Source: Paenibacillus sp. JCM 18996 (lineage in GTDB: Bacteria > Bacillota > Bacilli > Paenibacillales > NBRC-103111). Taken from it: 64,000 nt of DNA. Positions 1 through 10,737 of the stretch are shown here, in pieces (positions within the stretch are counted from its first letter, which is position 1; the number at the start of each line of letters is the position of its first letter). The DNA lies in NCBI GenBank assembly GCA_001313085.1, contig BBFE01000012.1, positions 22,447-86,446 of the forward strand, read 5' to 3'. The position numbers and the translations under genes were made by a program. A model generated the notes under the pieces. That model did not search any database and was not told the DNA's origin. It saw only the letters and a program-made list of their open reading frames with translations.

Positions 1-436
1 TAATTAACTGCTGCAGCTCCCCTTGAACCGCGTTGATATATTTTACATTGAATTCTTTGTCGCTTGTAGTCATACTGCTTTTGGAGTCAAAAGCGCCGTA
101 ACCGACATTGCCGTTCTTGTTCAATCCTTGCGATTCGACGTCCAGCTTTACGCTCGCGACCATATTCCTTGGAACCCCGATGCTTTTTTCCGTCCGAACT
201 GAGTTGATACGGTATTTTTTTGCCGTATCCAGGTAAGTCTTGATCGCCGCCGCATCCCCGGGCTGCAAATTCGTGTAGGCGAGCGCGTACTCTGTTTTGG
301 ACAAGTTGTAAGAGATAATGCCGATCGTCGCGATCATGATCAATACCGATGCGACGATCGTTATTTTATTCGCCCTGCTGAATCCATTCCAATACTGCTT
401 GATTCGCGCCCAGTATCGGGCTAACGTTTCGTTCAC
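1..436 (-). CDS. fliF: Flagellar M-ring protein FliF, N-terminal part (runs off the window)
   Basis: FliF forms the MS ring of the flagellar basal body in the cytoplasmic membrane. About 145 N-terminal residues are visible: a basic start followed by a hydrophobic membrane segment (TIVASVLIMIATIGIISY) and the periplasmic ring-building region beginning NLSKTEYALAYTNLQPGDA, typical of FliF. I chose the GTG start at 436 because a GAGGTGA ribosome binding site precedes it. The gene follows fliE, as in all Bacillus-type fla/che operons. The C-terminus lies outside the window. No frameshift is seen in this part. Confidence 0.93.
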   Translation of the reverse strand, partial: MNETLARYWARIKQYWNGFSRANKITIVASVLIMIATIGIISYNLSKTEYALAYTNLQPGDAAAIKTYLDTAKKYRINSVRTEKSIGVPRNMVASVKLDVESQGLNKNGNVGYGAFDSKSSMTTSDKEFNVKYINAVQGELQQLI

Positions 437-476
437 TTTCTCACCTCATCTACAAATCGGACAGCCGCTTAAGGAA

Positions 477-791
477 TTACAATTGAGTTCGCATGATCTC
501 TTGGTAGGCTTCCACAGCTTTGTTGCGAATTTGAACCGTCAATTCCAATCCAAGCGACGCCTTTTCCGTAGCGATCATCAATTGATGAACATCCGAGGTC
601 TGCCCCGTGACAAACTGTTGATCGAGGCTGTTCACCCGGGCTTGCTGCTCATTAAGCTTGTCCATGGCCTCCGTCAGGAAGCCTCCGAACTGCTTCGACA
701 GCTCCGAAGCCCCCGTCTGTGCGAACAACTGCTTCGGCGCTGCTTGGGCAGCCTGGAGAGGCATACTACCAATGCCGTTAATCATATCCAT
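477..791 (-). CDS. fliE: Flagellar hook-basal body protein FliE
   Basis: FliE is the small adaptor that joins the MS ring to the rod. The ORF has 104 codons and the family-typical C-terminal half (EKASLGLELTVQIRNKAVEAYQEIMR). It sits between flgC and fliF, the usual order. A second ATG at 785 lies at a better distance from the GGGGGA ribosome binding site than the ATG at 791, so the protein may start with MINGIGS. The gene is uninterrupted. Confidence 0.93.
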   Translation of the reverse strand: MDMINGIGSMPLQAAQAAPKQLFAQTGASELSKQFGGFLTEAMDKLNEQQARVNSLDQQFVTGQTSDVHQLMIATEKASLGLELTVQIRNKAVEAYQEIMRTQL

Positions 792-818
792 TCCCCCACC
801 CTGTCATCTGTGATTGTA

Positions 819-1270
819 TTATTTTCCGATTTCCAAAGCCTTCGTGATCATCGCCTTGGACGCGTTCAGCGCCGTTACGTTCGCCTCATAGGAGCGGCTG
901 GCCGAAATCATATCCACCATTTCTTTCATGACATCGACATTCGGCATCATGACATATCCGTTCGCATCCGCGTCGGGATGGCTCGGATTATAGACCGGTT
1001 TTGCGGGCGCCGTATCTTCAAAAAAATTTTCGTAACTTTAACCCCCTCGCCTGTGCCGTCAGTCATGGCGTTCTTCAGCATTTGGTCAAAAGATTGTTGC
1101 GTCTTGGGTTCCAGTGTCACAAGCTTGCGCTGGTAAGGCTCCCACTTGCCGTTCACTAGTTTGCCGCGAGTCGTATCCGCATTGGCGATATTTGACGAAA
1201 TCACGTCCATGCGCAGGCGCTGAGCGGTTAAAGCCGAGGCGCTGATGTCGAAACCGTTTGTTAACCTCAT
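819..1270 (-). CDS. flgC: Flagellar basal-body rod protein FlgC (frameshifted)
   Basis: FlgC is a proximal rod subunit exported through the flagellar type III apparatus. The N-terminal rod motif ([29 protein letters not shown]) is clear. The frame is lost near 1020-1030 in a run of seven A on the plus strand. With two bases fewer, the protein continues as [20 protein letters not shown] and ends in the conserved helix [17 protein letters not shown], with stop TAA at 819-821 and about 149 residues. The uncorrected reading stops early at 947. flgB lies 3 bp upstream. I treat the break as sequence error. Confidence 0.9.
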
Positions 1271-1273
1271 GTA

Positions 1274-1681
1274 TTATCGGACTCCTCCAATCGCTGTACG
1301 GAGATGTTTAATCTCGCCGCCCACCTGCTGAATGATCGTATTGTAAGTGAGTTGATTCTTGGCCATCAAACTCATTTCATAATCCACATCCACGTTATTC
1401 AAATTGTTGTTCAGCGCGGTGTTTCTGTCTTCAACCACTTTAGCTGTCACGGGTGCCGAAGCATTGCCGATATTAAAATGTCTCGAATCCGTGCGGATAC
1501 CCGTCAATGTCTGCTGGTTGTCCATTTGCTTGCGCAGCAGCTCTTCGAATTGAACATCGGATCGTTTGAACAGAGGAGTGTCGACATTTGCGATATTGTT
1601 TGAGATTACCTTTTGCCGGAGTGCCGAAGCGTTAAGGGAATTTTCCAGCAGATTAAAACCGGGATTATTCAATAAGAACAT
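1274..1681 (-). CDS. flgB: Flagellar basal-body rod protein FlgB
   Basis: FlgB is the first proximal rod subunit and the first gene of the flagellar operon here. It shows the rod-family N-terminal motif (LENSLNASALRQKVISNNIA, ANVDTPLFKRSDV) and the C-terminal helix YNTIIQQVGGEIKHLRTAIG. The longest reading starts at 1693, but that ATG touches the AAAGGG ribosome binding site. The ATG at 1681 (MFLLNNPGFN) has normal spacing and fits the usual FlgB length, so I use it. No frameshift. Confidence 0.93.
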   Translation of the reverse strand: MFLLNNPGFNLLENSLNASALRQKVISNNIANVDTPLFKRSDVQFEELLRKQMDNQQTLTGIRTDSRHFNIGNASAPVTAKVVEDRNTALNNNLNNVDVDYEMSLMAKNQLTYNTIIQQVGGEIKHLRTAIGGVR

Positions 1682-1720
1682 AAACGAAGCCATCCCTTTC
1701 GCAAGTAGTAGTGTGCTCTA

Positions 1721-1753
1721 GATTATTCAACGTTTGAGTGGAATAATCCTCCT
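1721..1753 (-). promoter_or_regulatory. Dyad in the flgB leader with an unattached ribosome binding site
   Basis: In the flgB leader (minus strand), GATTATTC and GAATAATC form an 8-bp perfect inverted repeat (1721-1728 with 1741-1748). A strong AAAGGAGG sequence lies at its upstream edge, but no well-spaced start codon follows it in the flgB frame. It could be a regulatory hairpin or the remnant of a leader peptide. No function is assigned. Confidence 0.3.
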
Positions 1754-1852
1754 TTGTTCGACAAATAAATACAAAAAAAATTTTAAAAGAATTGTCTATT
1801 CTTAGAAAAAAACTTTCTATACTAAATAGTGAATAAATGAAGCGCTGAACAC

Positions 1853-1888
1853 AATAAGAAAAAAAAGCCCTATCTTTTCAGACAGGGC
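1853..1888 (-). terminator. Rho-independent terminator after codY
   Basis: On the minus strand GCCCTGTCT-GAAA-AGATAGGGC forms a 9-bp stem (one G-T pair) with a GAAA tetraloop, followed directly by a T tract. It lies about 35 bp after the codY stop and separates the hslVU-codY unit from the flagellar operon. Confidence 0.9.
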
Positions 1889-1921
1889 CTGCTCTTTGTG
1901 CTCCGAAATAACTATTTACAT

Positions 1922-2703
1922 TTAACCTTTTAATTGTTCCAATCCCTGCAGCAGCTGATCGTTCAATACACGGATGTAAGTTCCCTTCATGCCGAGCGAC
2001 CGTGTTTCAATAACGCCCGCACTCTCAAGCTTGCGCAGCGCGTTAACGATGACCGACCTGGTGATGCCAACGCGATCCGCGATTTTACTTGCCACCAGCA
2101 GTCCTTCCTTGCCGCTCAGCTCCTCAAAAAATATGTTCAACGGCTTCCAGCTCGCTGAAAGAAAGAGACCCGACCGCAACCTGCACGACGGCCTTGCTCC
2201 TCGCTTCCACCTCGTTCTCCTCGGCTCTCATTCTCACGATTTCCATGGCCACGACCGTTGCCCCGTACTCCGCCAAGATCAAATCGTCATCGATAAAAGG
2301 CTTCTCTTTGCGCGTCAATACCAAAGTGCCGAGCCGATCGCCGGCTCCCAGCACCGGCACCACAGTGACGAATTTTTTGTTCCAGCAGGGTGCGGTCCAA
2401 GTCCTTTACATTGTTGCCCGCGTCCTCACGGTTTAAGTTGGATGCCGTCTCTTCGATGCGCAGCAAATAGTCGTTATACTCCGGGGGAACTCTGCGGTCT
2501 TCCGTGATAAGATTTTGCTCATCCTGGGGGCGGAACTCGTTGGCCATGGAAAATCCCAATATCTTGCCTTTTCTGCTTATCACATACACGTTCGATTCTA
2601 TAATCCCGCCCAGCACTTCAGCCATCTCCACGAAATTTACCGCATGGCCCGCTTCCTTCTGCAAAAGCCGGTTTAACGTCCTGGTCTTCATTAACAAACT
2701 CAT
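1922..2703 (-). CDS. codY: GTP- and branched-chain-amino-acid-sensing transcriptional repressor CodY (two frameshifts)
   Basis: CodY represses stationary-phase and nitrogen genes when isoleucine/valine and GTP are plentiful. The N-terminal GAF domain ([20 protein letters not shown] onward), the linker and the C-terminal winged helix ([20 protein letters not shown]) are all present in three frames. The breaks are at A/T runs near 2370 and 2128; removing one base from each gives exactly 259 residues, the length of B. subtilis CodY. The order hslV-hslU-codY-flgB matches B. subtilis clpQ-clpY-codY-flgB. I regard the gene as intact in the organism. Confidence 0.93.
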
Positions 2704-2774
2704 TAGTTCCTGCCTCCAACAATTCCTTTAAAAAAAATGTCCATCTCGGTTGTGTTTTTTTTGCAAATGTTCCG

Positions 2775-4180
2775 TTACAAAATATATTGGCTTAAATCGC
2801 GGTTTTGAACAATATCCGACAATTTTTTCCCTTACATATTCAGGCGTTATGGTAAAATTATCCAGATTAATGTCGGAAGCTTCAAAGGACAAGTCCTCGA
2901 GCAGCTTCTCCAGAATCGTATGCAGCCGCCTCGCTCCGATGTTGTCCGTGTTCTGATTCACTTCCGCGGCAATCCGCGCGATCTCCTCGATAGCCCCGTC
3001 GGAAAATTCGACTGTAAGCCCCTCGGTCTGGAGCAGTGCCGTATACTGTTTGGTCAGCGCGTTCTGCGGTTCTTTCAATATCCTGATAAAATCCTCCTGC
3101 AGCAGGTTGGTCAGCTCCACCCGGATCGGAAAGCGTCCCTGCAGTTCCGGTATCAGATCCGAAGGCTTTGCGATATGGAAAGCACCCGCCGCGATAAAGA
3201 GCACGTAATCCGTTTTGACCGGACCGTATTTGGTCATGATGGTAGAGCCTTCCACAATTGGCAGAATGTCGCGCTGGACGCCTTCTCTTGATACATCCGG
3301 GCCGTGCCCCCTGCCTCCCGAGGCGATTTTGTCGATCTCATCGATAAAGATGATACCGTTCTGTTCCGCTCTCCGGATGGATTCCTGTATAACGTCGTCC
3401 ATATCCATCAGCTTCTGGGCTTCTTCCTGAATCAGCACTTTACGCGCTTCCTTGACGGAAAGCTTGCGCTTCTTCGTTTTTTTTAGGCATTAAATTTCCG
3501 AACAGCTCCTGCATATTCATTCCCATTTGTTCATTGTTCTGCCCTGCTAGCATATCCATCATAGACGGGGAATTGTCCTCTACATCGATTTCGATGATCT
3601 CATCCTCCAGCTCGCCCTGATGCAGCTTGGCAGCCGCTTCACTTCTCTTTGCGCTCAATTGGCTGTCCTTTTGCTCTTCATTGTCGCTGCTTACATTCTG
3701 GCCTCCGAAAAAAACACCTCGAGCGGATTGCGCTGCTGTTTTTTGCTTGTTGGGATTAGGCACCAGTATCGACACGAGACGCTCGTTGGCCAGGTTTTCC
3801 GCTTTATCCTTAAGCTTCTCCGTCATTTCGGATTTCACCATACGGATAGAAGTTTCCACAAGATCGCGCACCATCGCCTCCACATCGCGGCCGACGTAGC
3901 CGACTTCCGTGAACTTGGTGGCTTCCACTTTGATAAAAGGAGCGTTCGCGATTTTGGCCAATCTCCTCGCGATTTCCGTCTTGCCGACGCCAGTAGGGCC
4001 AATCATAAGAATATTCTTTGGAATAATCTCGTCGCGGATCGACTCTTCCAGCCGGCTTCTGCGGTAACGGTTTCTGAGCGCCACGGCTACAGACTTCTTC
4101 GCATTCTTTTGGCCGACGATGTATTTATCCAATTCCGTTACGATTTCTTTCGGGGTAAGAGAAACATTCCTCACAGTCAT
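2775..4180 (-). CDS. hslU: HslU/ClpY ATPase subunit of the HslVU protease (two frameshifts)
   Basis: HslU is the AAA+ unfoldase that feeds substrates to HslV. The Walker A ([12 protein letters not shown]) and Walker B (GIIFIDEID) regions, the I-domain and the sensor/arginine part ([20 protein letters not shown]) are visible. Frame is lost at the T run 3474-3481 (plus strand), where removing one base gives [16 protein letters not shown], and near 2828, where removing one A gives the canonical end [17 protein letters not shown] with stop at 2775-2777. The repaired length is 467 residues, equal to B. subtilis ClpY. The uncorrected frame runs on to 2728 and is artefactual. Confidence 0.93.
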
Positions 4181-4210
4181 TCCTCCTGATCATTACGAAA
4201 TAGACCGGCT

Positions 4211-4754
4211 CTAATTCAGTTCTTCGACAATGATATTGTTGTTAGTATAAACGCAAATCTCCGCAGCCATAGTCAGGGCGGCATGGGCGATTTCCTTGGC
4301 AGTCATGTGCGGAGCATACCGGTACAACGCTCTTCCTGCAGCCAGCGCGAAGCTTCCTCCAGAGCCGATCGCGACGATGCCGTCGTCAGGTTCTATAATT
4401 TCGCCATTGCCGGAAATAAGCAAAAGCCCCTGGCGTCCATCACGATCATCATCGCCTCCAGCTTTCTAAGCACGCGGTCGGAGCGCCAATCCTTCGCAAG
4501 CTCCACTGCCGCTCTTTGCAGATTGCCCTGATGCTCTTCGAGTTTGTTCTCGAATTTCTCAAATAAAGTAATGGCATCCGCAACGGACCCGGCAAAGCCG
4601 GCAATCACTTTCCCTCTGTAAAGCCGTCTTACCTTCTTGGCGCTGTTCTTCATAATCATGCTGTTGCCAAAGGTCACTTGGCCGTCTCCGGCGATAGCCC
4701 CATACCGTTATGCTTGATGGCAAAAATGGTCGTCGCGTGAAAGGTTTGTTCCAA
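4211..4754 (-). CDS. hslV: HslV/ClpQ peptidase subunit (TTG start, two frameshifts)
   Basis: HslV is the proteasome-like threonine or serine peptidase partner of HslU. The protein begins [17 protein letters not shown]: a short propeptide and then the TT that aligns with the catalytic N-terminus of E. coli HslV. The TTG at 4754 is preceded by AAAGGGGGG at 7-bp spacing, so I take it as the start. Two G runs (near 4425 and 4697) are each one base short; adding one base to each gives 181 residues, the length of B. subtilis ClpQ. The hslU start lies 31 bp downstream. Confidence 0.92.
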
Positions 4755-5019
4755 CGTTCAACCCCCCTTTTATGAATGAGCCGCCTTCATTTGAATAATT
4801 TACGAAATACTAACATTCCTGCCCTTAGCAAAGACAAGAGCAATCCTGTGCTCACCCATTCTCTGTCGGTGAAAAAAAAGGGAATGGCCACCTGGAAACG
4901 ATAACCGTCAATCCTCGGCAAATGCGGGAAAGAAGCTCGCGGGCTCGGTGCTTGAGCAAAGATTGCATCTTTTGTTTGGAATATTGCAAAAAAATTATAG
5001 TAACACGCCGAGGCTTAGC

Positions 5020-6354
5020 CTAACAAGTTGACTTGTGTAAAAGTTGTGAAAAAAAATTCTGAATACTTCCCAAAGCCCTGTCAGCGATATGTTCATACTT
5101 TATTTTTTTTGTTCTTTATCCGTTCCTCCAGAGGCGGGAAAAGTCCGAAATTGGCGTTCATAGGTTGAAAATGTTTGAAATCGGCTGTGGTGATATACTG
5201 CGCCATACTTCCAAGCGCGGTTTCAGCCGGCAGTACGAGGCTTTCCTGTCCTTTAGCCATTCGTCCGGCGTTAAGCCCCGCAATCAAGCCCGATGCCGCG
5301 GATTCGACATAGCCTTCCACCCCGGTCATTTGTCCGGCAAAAAAACAGCGTATCCCTGTTCTTGAACTGATAAGTCGGCTTCAGAAGGCTCGGCGAATTG
5401 ATGAACGTGTTGCGGTGCATCACTCCGTAGCGGACAAACTCAGCGTTATCCAACCCCGGAATCATGGAAAATACCCGCTTCTGCTCCCCCCACTTGAGGT
5501 GGGTCTGGAAACCGACGAGATTGTACAGCGTGCCTGCCGCGTTGTCCTGTCTCAATTGAACTACAGCAAAAGGCAGCTTGCCTGTGTGGGGGTTGACCAG
5601 GCCCACCGGCTTCATCGGGCCGTACAGCGCAGTCTGCTTGCCGCGCTTCATCATCACCTCGATCGGCATGCAGCCCTCGAAGTAGATTTCCTTCTCGAAC
5701 TCCTTAACCGGCGCGACTTCGGCAGTGATTAAAGCGTCATAGAAAGCGTTGAATTCCTCTTCCGTCATCGGGCAGTTCAGGTACGCGGCTTCTCCTTTGT
5801 CATATCGGGATGCAAGGTATACCTTGTCCATATTGATGGAATCTTTCTCCACGATAGGAGCCGCCGCATCGTAAAAAAATAAAGATATTCCTCTCCCATC
5901 AGCTCCTTCAGCTGTGCGGAAAGCGTGGGAGACGTAAGCGGTCCGGTAGCGACAACGGTGATTCCTTCTTCCGGCAGGCTTTCCACTTCTTCATTGCGGA
6001 CCTCAATCAGCGGATGGTTCCGCAGAGTGGACGTCACGGCGTCGGAAAACAGGTCGCGGTCCACTGCCAAGCGCCTCCCGCCGGTACCGCCGTTTCGTCG
6101 GCCGCTTTCATAATAAGTGATTTCATTCTGCGCATCTCTTCCTTCAGCACGCCGACCGCGTTGGTCAAGCCGTTGGCGCGCAGCGAGTTGCTGCAGACGA
6201 GCTCTGCGAATTTATCGGAAATGTGCGCCGGCGTTTTACGCACCGGGCGCATTTCGTATAATATGACCGGAACGCCCTGGCTTGCGATCTGCCATGCGGC
6301 CTCGCTTCCTGCAAGGCCGGCTCCGATCACAGTAACTTTCTGTAAGTCTGACAA
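5020..6354 (-). CDS. trmFO: Folate-dependent tRNA (uracil-54-C5) methyltransferase TrmFO (several frameshifts)
   Basis: TrmFO uses methylene-tetrahydrofolate and FADH2 to make 5-methyluridine at position 54 of tRNA. The N-terminal dinucleotide-binding motif ([18 protein letters not shown]) and the family blocks [35 protein letters not shown] and [14 protein letters not shown] are present. Frame changes occur near 6065, 5880, 5340 and 5100. Removing one A at the last continues the protein through [16 protein letters not shown] to a stop near 5020, matching other TrmFO C-termini; the uncorrected stop is at 5093. It lies between topA and hslV. The xerC/codV gene found here in B. subtilis is missing. 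Confidence 0.9.
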
Positions 6355-6371
6355 AGCGGTTTCCTCCTAAG

Positions 6372-6431
6372 AGCTTTGCGGAGCAAAGCTGTCATCATAA
6401 GCATCAACTTTGAGCTTTGCGGAGCAAAGCT
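6372..6431. repeat. Two identical short hairpins in tandem
   Basis: The 19-nt palindrome AGCTTTGC-GGA-GCAAAGCT occurs twice, at 6372-6390 and 6413-6431, with a period of 41 bp, in the 96-bp gap between topA and trmFO. Each copy can form an 8-bp stem. There is no T tract, so a simple terminator is unlikely. Confidence 0.7.
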
Positions 6432-6450
6432 TCATCTTTCACAGCTCATC

Positions 6451-8565
6451 CTACATCTCATCCAGAGCTTCTTCCTCTTGCGCTTCTTCTTTATGGCTGC
6501 ACTGTGTGCACTGATAAGTGGTACCGTTCTTCGTCCGCTTCTCGACCATATATGAACCGCAATGAGGGCAAGGTTTGTCTACCGGCTTATCCCAGGAAAC
6601 AAACTCGCATTCAGGGTAACGGTCGCAGCCGTAGAAAATGCGTCCTTTTCTGCTTCTTCGTTCAATAATATGTCCTTCTCCGCAGGAAGGGCATGTGACG
6701 CCGATGTCCTTGACGATCGGTTTGGTATTGCGGCAGTCCGGAAATCCGGAACAGGCCAGAAATTTGCCAAACCGGCCCATTTTATAGACCAGCGGTTTGC
6801 CGCATTTTTTTTCGCACACTTCATCTGAGACTTCGTCCTGGATTTCAATTTCCTTCATCTCTTCTTCCGCCACTTCAAGCCGCTTCTCGAACGATCGGTA
6901 GAAAGAGTCCAGAACCTTTACCCAATCTTCCTTCCCTTCTTCCACATGATCAAGGTCGTCCTCCATATGAGCGGTGAATTCGACATCAAGGATTTCTGGG
7001 AAAAAAAACTCCACCATCAGCTGAATGACCAGCTCGCCCAATTCGGTCGGGACGAATTTTTTTCTCTTCGATCGCCACATATCCGCGCTTTTGGATCGTT
7101 TCCAAGGTAGGGGCATAAGTGCTCGGCCGCCCGATTCCAAGTTCCTCCAAAGCTTTTACGAGGCGTGCTTCCGTATATCTGGGCGGCGGCTGGGTGAAAT
7201 GCTGCTTGGGATCTAGCTTGCTTTGCTTGATGGACTCGCCCTGTTTGAGAGGAGGCAGCAGCTTTTCATCATCCGTCGTTTCATCGTCGCTGCCCTCAAC
7301 GTAAACCTTCATAAATCCAGCAAATTTAAGCTTCGATCCGACAGAACGGAAGGTCGTATCGGCTACCGTGAAATCGACCGTCATTGTATCGAGTATGGCG
7401 GAGGACATTTGGCTTGACACGAACCGTTCCCAGACGAGTTTATACAACCGGAACTGGTCCCGGCTTAAATACTCTTTCACCGACTCCGGTTCCCTGCCAA
7501 CCGAACTGGGCCTTATCGCTTCGTGAGCGTCCTGGGCGTTGGCGTTTTTTTCTTGAGATAAACACGCGGCGTTTCCGGATAGAATCCGCCGCCGTATTTG
7601 TTCAGGATGTACTCCTTCGCTTCTTCCTGGGCAACAGGCGAGATCCGTGTCGAGTCGGTACGCATGTAGGTGATCAAGCCGACAGTGCTTCTGTTTTGCC
7701 GAGGTCAATCCCCTCATAAAGCTGCTGGGCCACAGACATCGTCTTGGCTGCGCGAAAGTTGAGCTTCCTGGCGGCTTCCTGCTGCAGGGAGGAAGTTATG
7801 AACGGCGGAGAAGGTTCCTTTGCCGCTCTTTCTCCTTCACTTCGCTCACTACAAAATCGGCTTTCGCGATACGGTCTACGATGTCTTTAACCTCTGCCTC
7901 GTTGTGCAGCTCTTTCTTCTGACCGTTAATGCCATAAAATTTTGCCTCAAATTGACTTCCTTTGCTGATCAATTGAGCCGTAATCGTCCAATATTCTTCA
8001 GGCTCAAACGACTTTATCTCATTTTCGCGGTCGATAATGAGCTTGCACGCAACCGACTGCACCCGCCCCGCCGACAGCCCTTTCTTCACTTTCTTCCATA
8101 ATAAAGGCTGATTTTGTAACCGACCAGACGATCGAGAATTCTGCGGGCTTGTTGAGCGTTTACAAGATCCTGGTTGATTTTGCGCGGCGTCTTGAACGCG
8201 TCCTTGACCGCTTGCTTCGTAATTTCGTTAAAAAACGACACGGCAGGCCTCATCTTCATTCAGCTCCAGGTAATGGGCCAGATGCCAGGCAATGGCTTCG
8301 CCTTCACGGTCCGGGTCGGCCGCGAGAAATACTTTTTTTGACTTTCTTCCTGGCGTCTTTCAATTCTTTGAGTACGGAGCCTTTTCCACGGATGGTAATA
8401 TATTTAGGTTCGAAATTTTTTTTATCGACTTCTACGCCAATTTGGCTTTTGGGAAGGTCCCTGATGTGCCCCATCGATGCTTTCACGATGTATTTGCTGC
8501 CTAAGTATTTACCGATGGTTTTTTGCTTTTGCGGGTGATTCCACAATGACTAGAGAATCTGCCAT
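6451..8565 (-). CDS. topA: DNA topoisomerase I (many frameshifts)
   Basis: Type IA topoisomerase that relaxes negative supercoils. In order it shows the Toprim domain ([20 protein letters not shown] and [12 protein letters not shown]), the active-site region [12 protein letters not shown] with the catalytic tyrosine, the gate domains, and C-terminal zinc ribbons with repeated CxxC pairs ([31 protein letters not shown]). About nine frame changes split it; most lie in A/T runs, but some need one extra C in CC/CCC (for example [15 protein letters not shown] near 8110). The ATG at 8565 has GGAGGAAGG upstream. dprA lies immediately upstream, as in Bacillus. Confidence 0.92.
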
Positions 8566-8606
8566 AGGCCTAACCTTCCTCCCAAACCGAAAATAATAAG
8601 TTTATG

Positions 8607-9694
8607 TTAAATCGATGTATATGCGGAACCAGGCAGTAATTTTGCCTTGTTTTTTTAAAATTAACGATAACAGAACTGCATGTAAATGTCCAAAATCAAA
8701 TCGTGTCGTTTCCAATAAGGAATCAAATGTAAGAATTTCCGAATGTATTAAATCGTATACCAATTGTTCCTCATTTGTCAAAATAGTGTGAATTTGCCGG
8801 GAGGATTCCACCTCTTGAGAAGGTAATGCATAACCGTATTCCTCCAAAATGTCGCCAGCTTCCGTAACCATCTTGGCTCCCTGTTTGATGAGCTGCAGCG
8901 TGCCCCTGCTTTTGGGCGAGGTGGCGGGACCGGGCACGGCGTATACGTCCCTCGATTCTTCCATGGCTTGATCTGCGGTGATGAGAGAGCCGCTCCTTTC
9001 CGCCGCTTCCACTACAAGCACTCCCAGGCTCAATCCTGCGATAATCCGGTTTCTCAGCGGAAAAAAAAGGCCCGGATGCACCTTCGTTCCTATCGGATAT
9101 TCGGAAATGAGCACACCCTGCGCGGCGATATCCCTGTATAATGAGAGGTTTTCAGGCGGATACACCTGATCGACGGGACAGCCCAGCACAGCGATCGTTC
9201 CAGCCTTTCCTTTTAACGCTCCAAGATGAGCTTCCGTGTCTATGCCGCGCGCCAAGCCGCTCACCACCGCCATACCGGCTTGGGACAGCTCAAACGACAG
9301 GCTCTCCGCCATCTTCTTGCCGTAAGCGGTGGGTGTCCTTGTGCCGACAATGCCGATAGAAGGTTCTCCCAACAGCTCCATTCGGCCTAGGGCATACAAA
9401 ATCCACGGCGGCTGGGAAACTTGCTTCAAAATGGGAGGATAATCAGCGTCATAAATTGTTATAATCTGAGCGCTTTCCTTCCTGTATAAGCCCAGCCGTT
9501 CGAGGATAAATTCCTCGTTCAGCTGTCCCGACACTACTCTGGCTTTATCCTCCCGCAGTCCAAAGGACTTCAGCTGTGCGGCAGACATACACAATAGGGA
9601 AGGAAGATCCTCCACAGCGTTTATAAGGGTTAAAATCGTTTTCCAGCCGATCCCGGGCAGCTCGTGCCCCGAATATTACGTCTCTTGCCTCCAT
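8607..9694 (-). CDS. dprA: DNA-processing protein DprA/Smf (two frameshifts)
   Basis: DprA protects incoming single-stranded DNA and loads RecA during natural transformation. The Rossmann-like core is clear: GIVGTRTPTAYGKKMAESLS, VVSGLARGIDTEAHLGAL and VEAAERSGSLITADQAME. The N-terminus reads MEARDVIFG-HELPGIGWKTI after removing one G near 9655. At the C-terminus, removing one A near 8655 gives the canonical LPGSAYTSI end with stop at 8607-8609. The naive reading misses both ends. About 361 residues. It sits between sucD and topA; the short distance suggests cotranscription with topA. Confidence 0.9.
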
Positions 9695-9770
9695 TGTCCA
9701 TTCCCCTTTCAAAAAAAACCTTTCAATTCCCTTGAGGGAAATGAAAGGTTGCTTACCTTTTGAGAAAATA

Positions 9771-10706
9771 TTATTTTTTTTGGTGACGCATTTCTCCAGC
9801 AGGCCTTTTTTCCTCAAGAACGGCTACCAGTGTCGCACCCATCTCGGATGGAGTAGCGGCAACGCGGATTCCGCATGCTTCAAGAGTGGCCACCTTCTCG
9901 GCGGCTGTCCCTTTGCCTCCGGAAATGATCGCTCCGGCATGTCCCATTCTTTTGCCGGCAGGCGCTGTTTTACCGCCGATAAATCCGACCACAGGCTTGT
10001 TCATGTTGGCTTTGATCCATTCAGCCGCTTCTTCTTCCGCAGCTCCGCCGATCTCGCCGATCATGATGACCGCGTAAGTGTCCTCATCTTCGTTGAATCT
10101 TTTCAGGATGTCGATGAACTCGCAGCCCTTCACCGGGTCTCCGCCGATACCTACTGCAGAGGATTGTCCGATTCCGCGGGTAGTGAGCTGATGAACCGCT
10201 TCATAAGTCAAGGTTCCGCTGCGGGAAACAACTCCTACATGGCCGGGAGTGTGAATGTATCCCGGCATAATCCCGATTTTGCACTCTCCTGGAGTAATGA
10301 CGCCCGGGCAGTTCGGTCCGATCAGGACGGTTCTTTTGCCTTCCATATAACGCTTGACTTTCACCATATCGAGGACAGGAATGCCTTCGGTGATACAAAT
10401 GACCAGATCCAGATCCGCATCGACCGCTTCGATGATGGAATCCGCGGCAAATGCCGGAGGAACATAAATTACGGAAGCTGTCGCGCCGGTTTCCTTCTTG
10501 GCTTGCTCTACCGTATTGAATACGGGCAGTTCAACGGTAGTGCCGTTCTCCAATGAAATCTCTACCTTGGTTCCGCCCTTTCCCGGCGTTACCCCGCCGA
10601 CCATTTGGGTCCCGTAGTCCAGGCCGCCTTTTGTGTGAAACATTCCTGTGGAACCGGTGATTCCTTGAGTAATGACTTTTGTATTCTTGTTCACCAAAAT
10701 ACTCAT
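9771..10706 (-). CDS. sucD: Succinyl-CoA synthetase alpha subunit (ADP-forming)
   Basis: SucD binds CoA and carries the phosphohistidine in the TCA-cycle step succinyl-CoA to succinate with ATP formation. The CoA-binding Rossmann fold ([17 protein letters not shown]), the [11 protein letters not shown] block and the region [17 protein letters not shown] with the active histidine are intact. The length of 311 aa is slightly over the usual 290-300, because of a hydrophilic tail ([14 protein letters not shown]) that ends in an A-rich run; the very end could be shifted by a run error. sucC is 31 bp upstream. Confidence 0.95.
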   Translation of the reverse strand: MSILVNKNTKVITQGITGSTGMFHTKGGLDYGTQMVGGVTPGKGGTKVEISLENGTTVELPVFNTVEQAKKETGATASVIYVPPAFAADSIIEAVDADLDLVICITEGIPVLDMVKVKRYMEGKRTVLIGPNCPGVITPGECKIGIMPGYIHTPGHVGVVSRSGTLTYEAVHQLTTRGIGQSSAVGIGGDPVKGCEFIDILKRFNEDEDTYAVIMIGEIGGAAEEEAAEWIKANMNKPVVGFIGGKTAPAGKRMGHAGAIISGGKGTAAEKVATLEACGIRVAATPSEMGATLVAVLEEKRPAGEMRHQKK

Positions 10707-10737
10707 TCTATTTTCACATCCCCCGAAATATTTGTCC

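Noticed and set aside
318..1136. Long plus-strand frame of 272 codons over the flagellar genes
   Set aside because: It is antisense to fliE and flgC, which are certain; the composition is that of a shadow frame.
2728..3438. HslU C-terminus ending in HNRDGHFF
   Set aside because: Artefact of a surplus A near 2828; the corrected frame gives the universal ClpY end and 467 residues.
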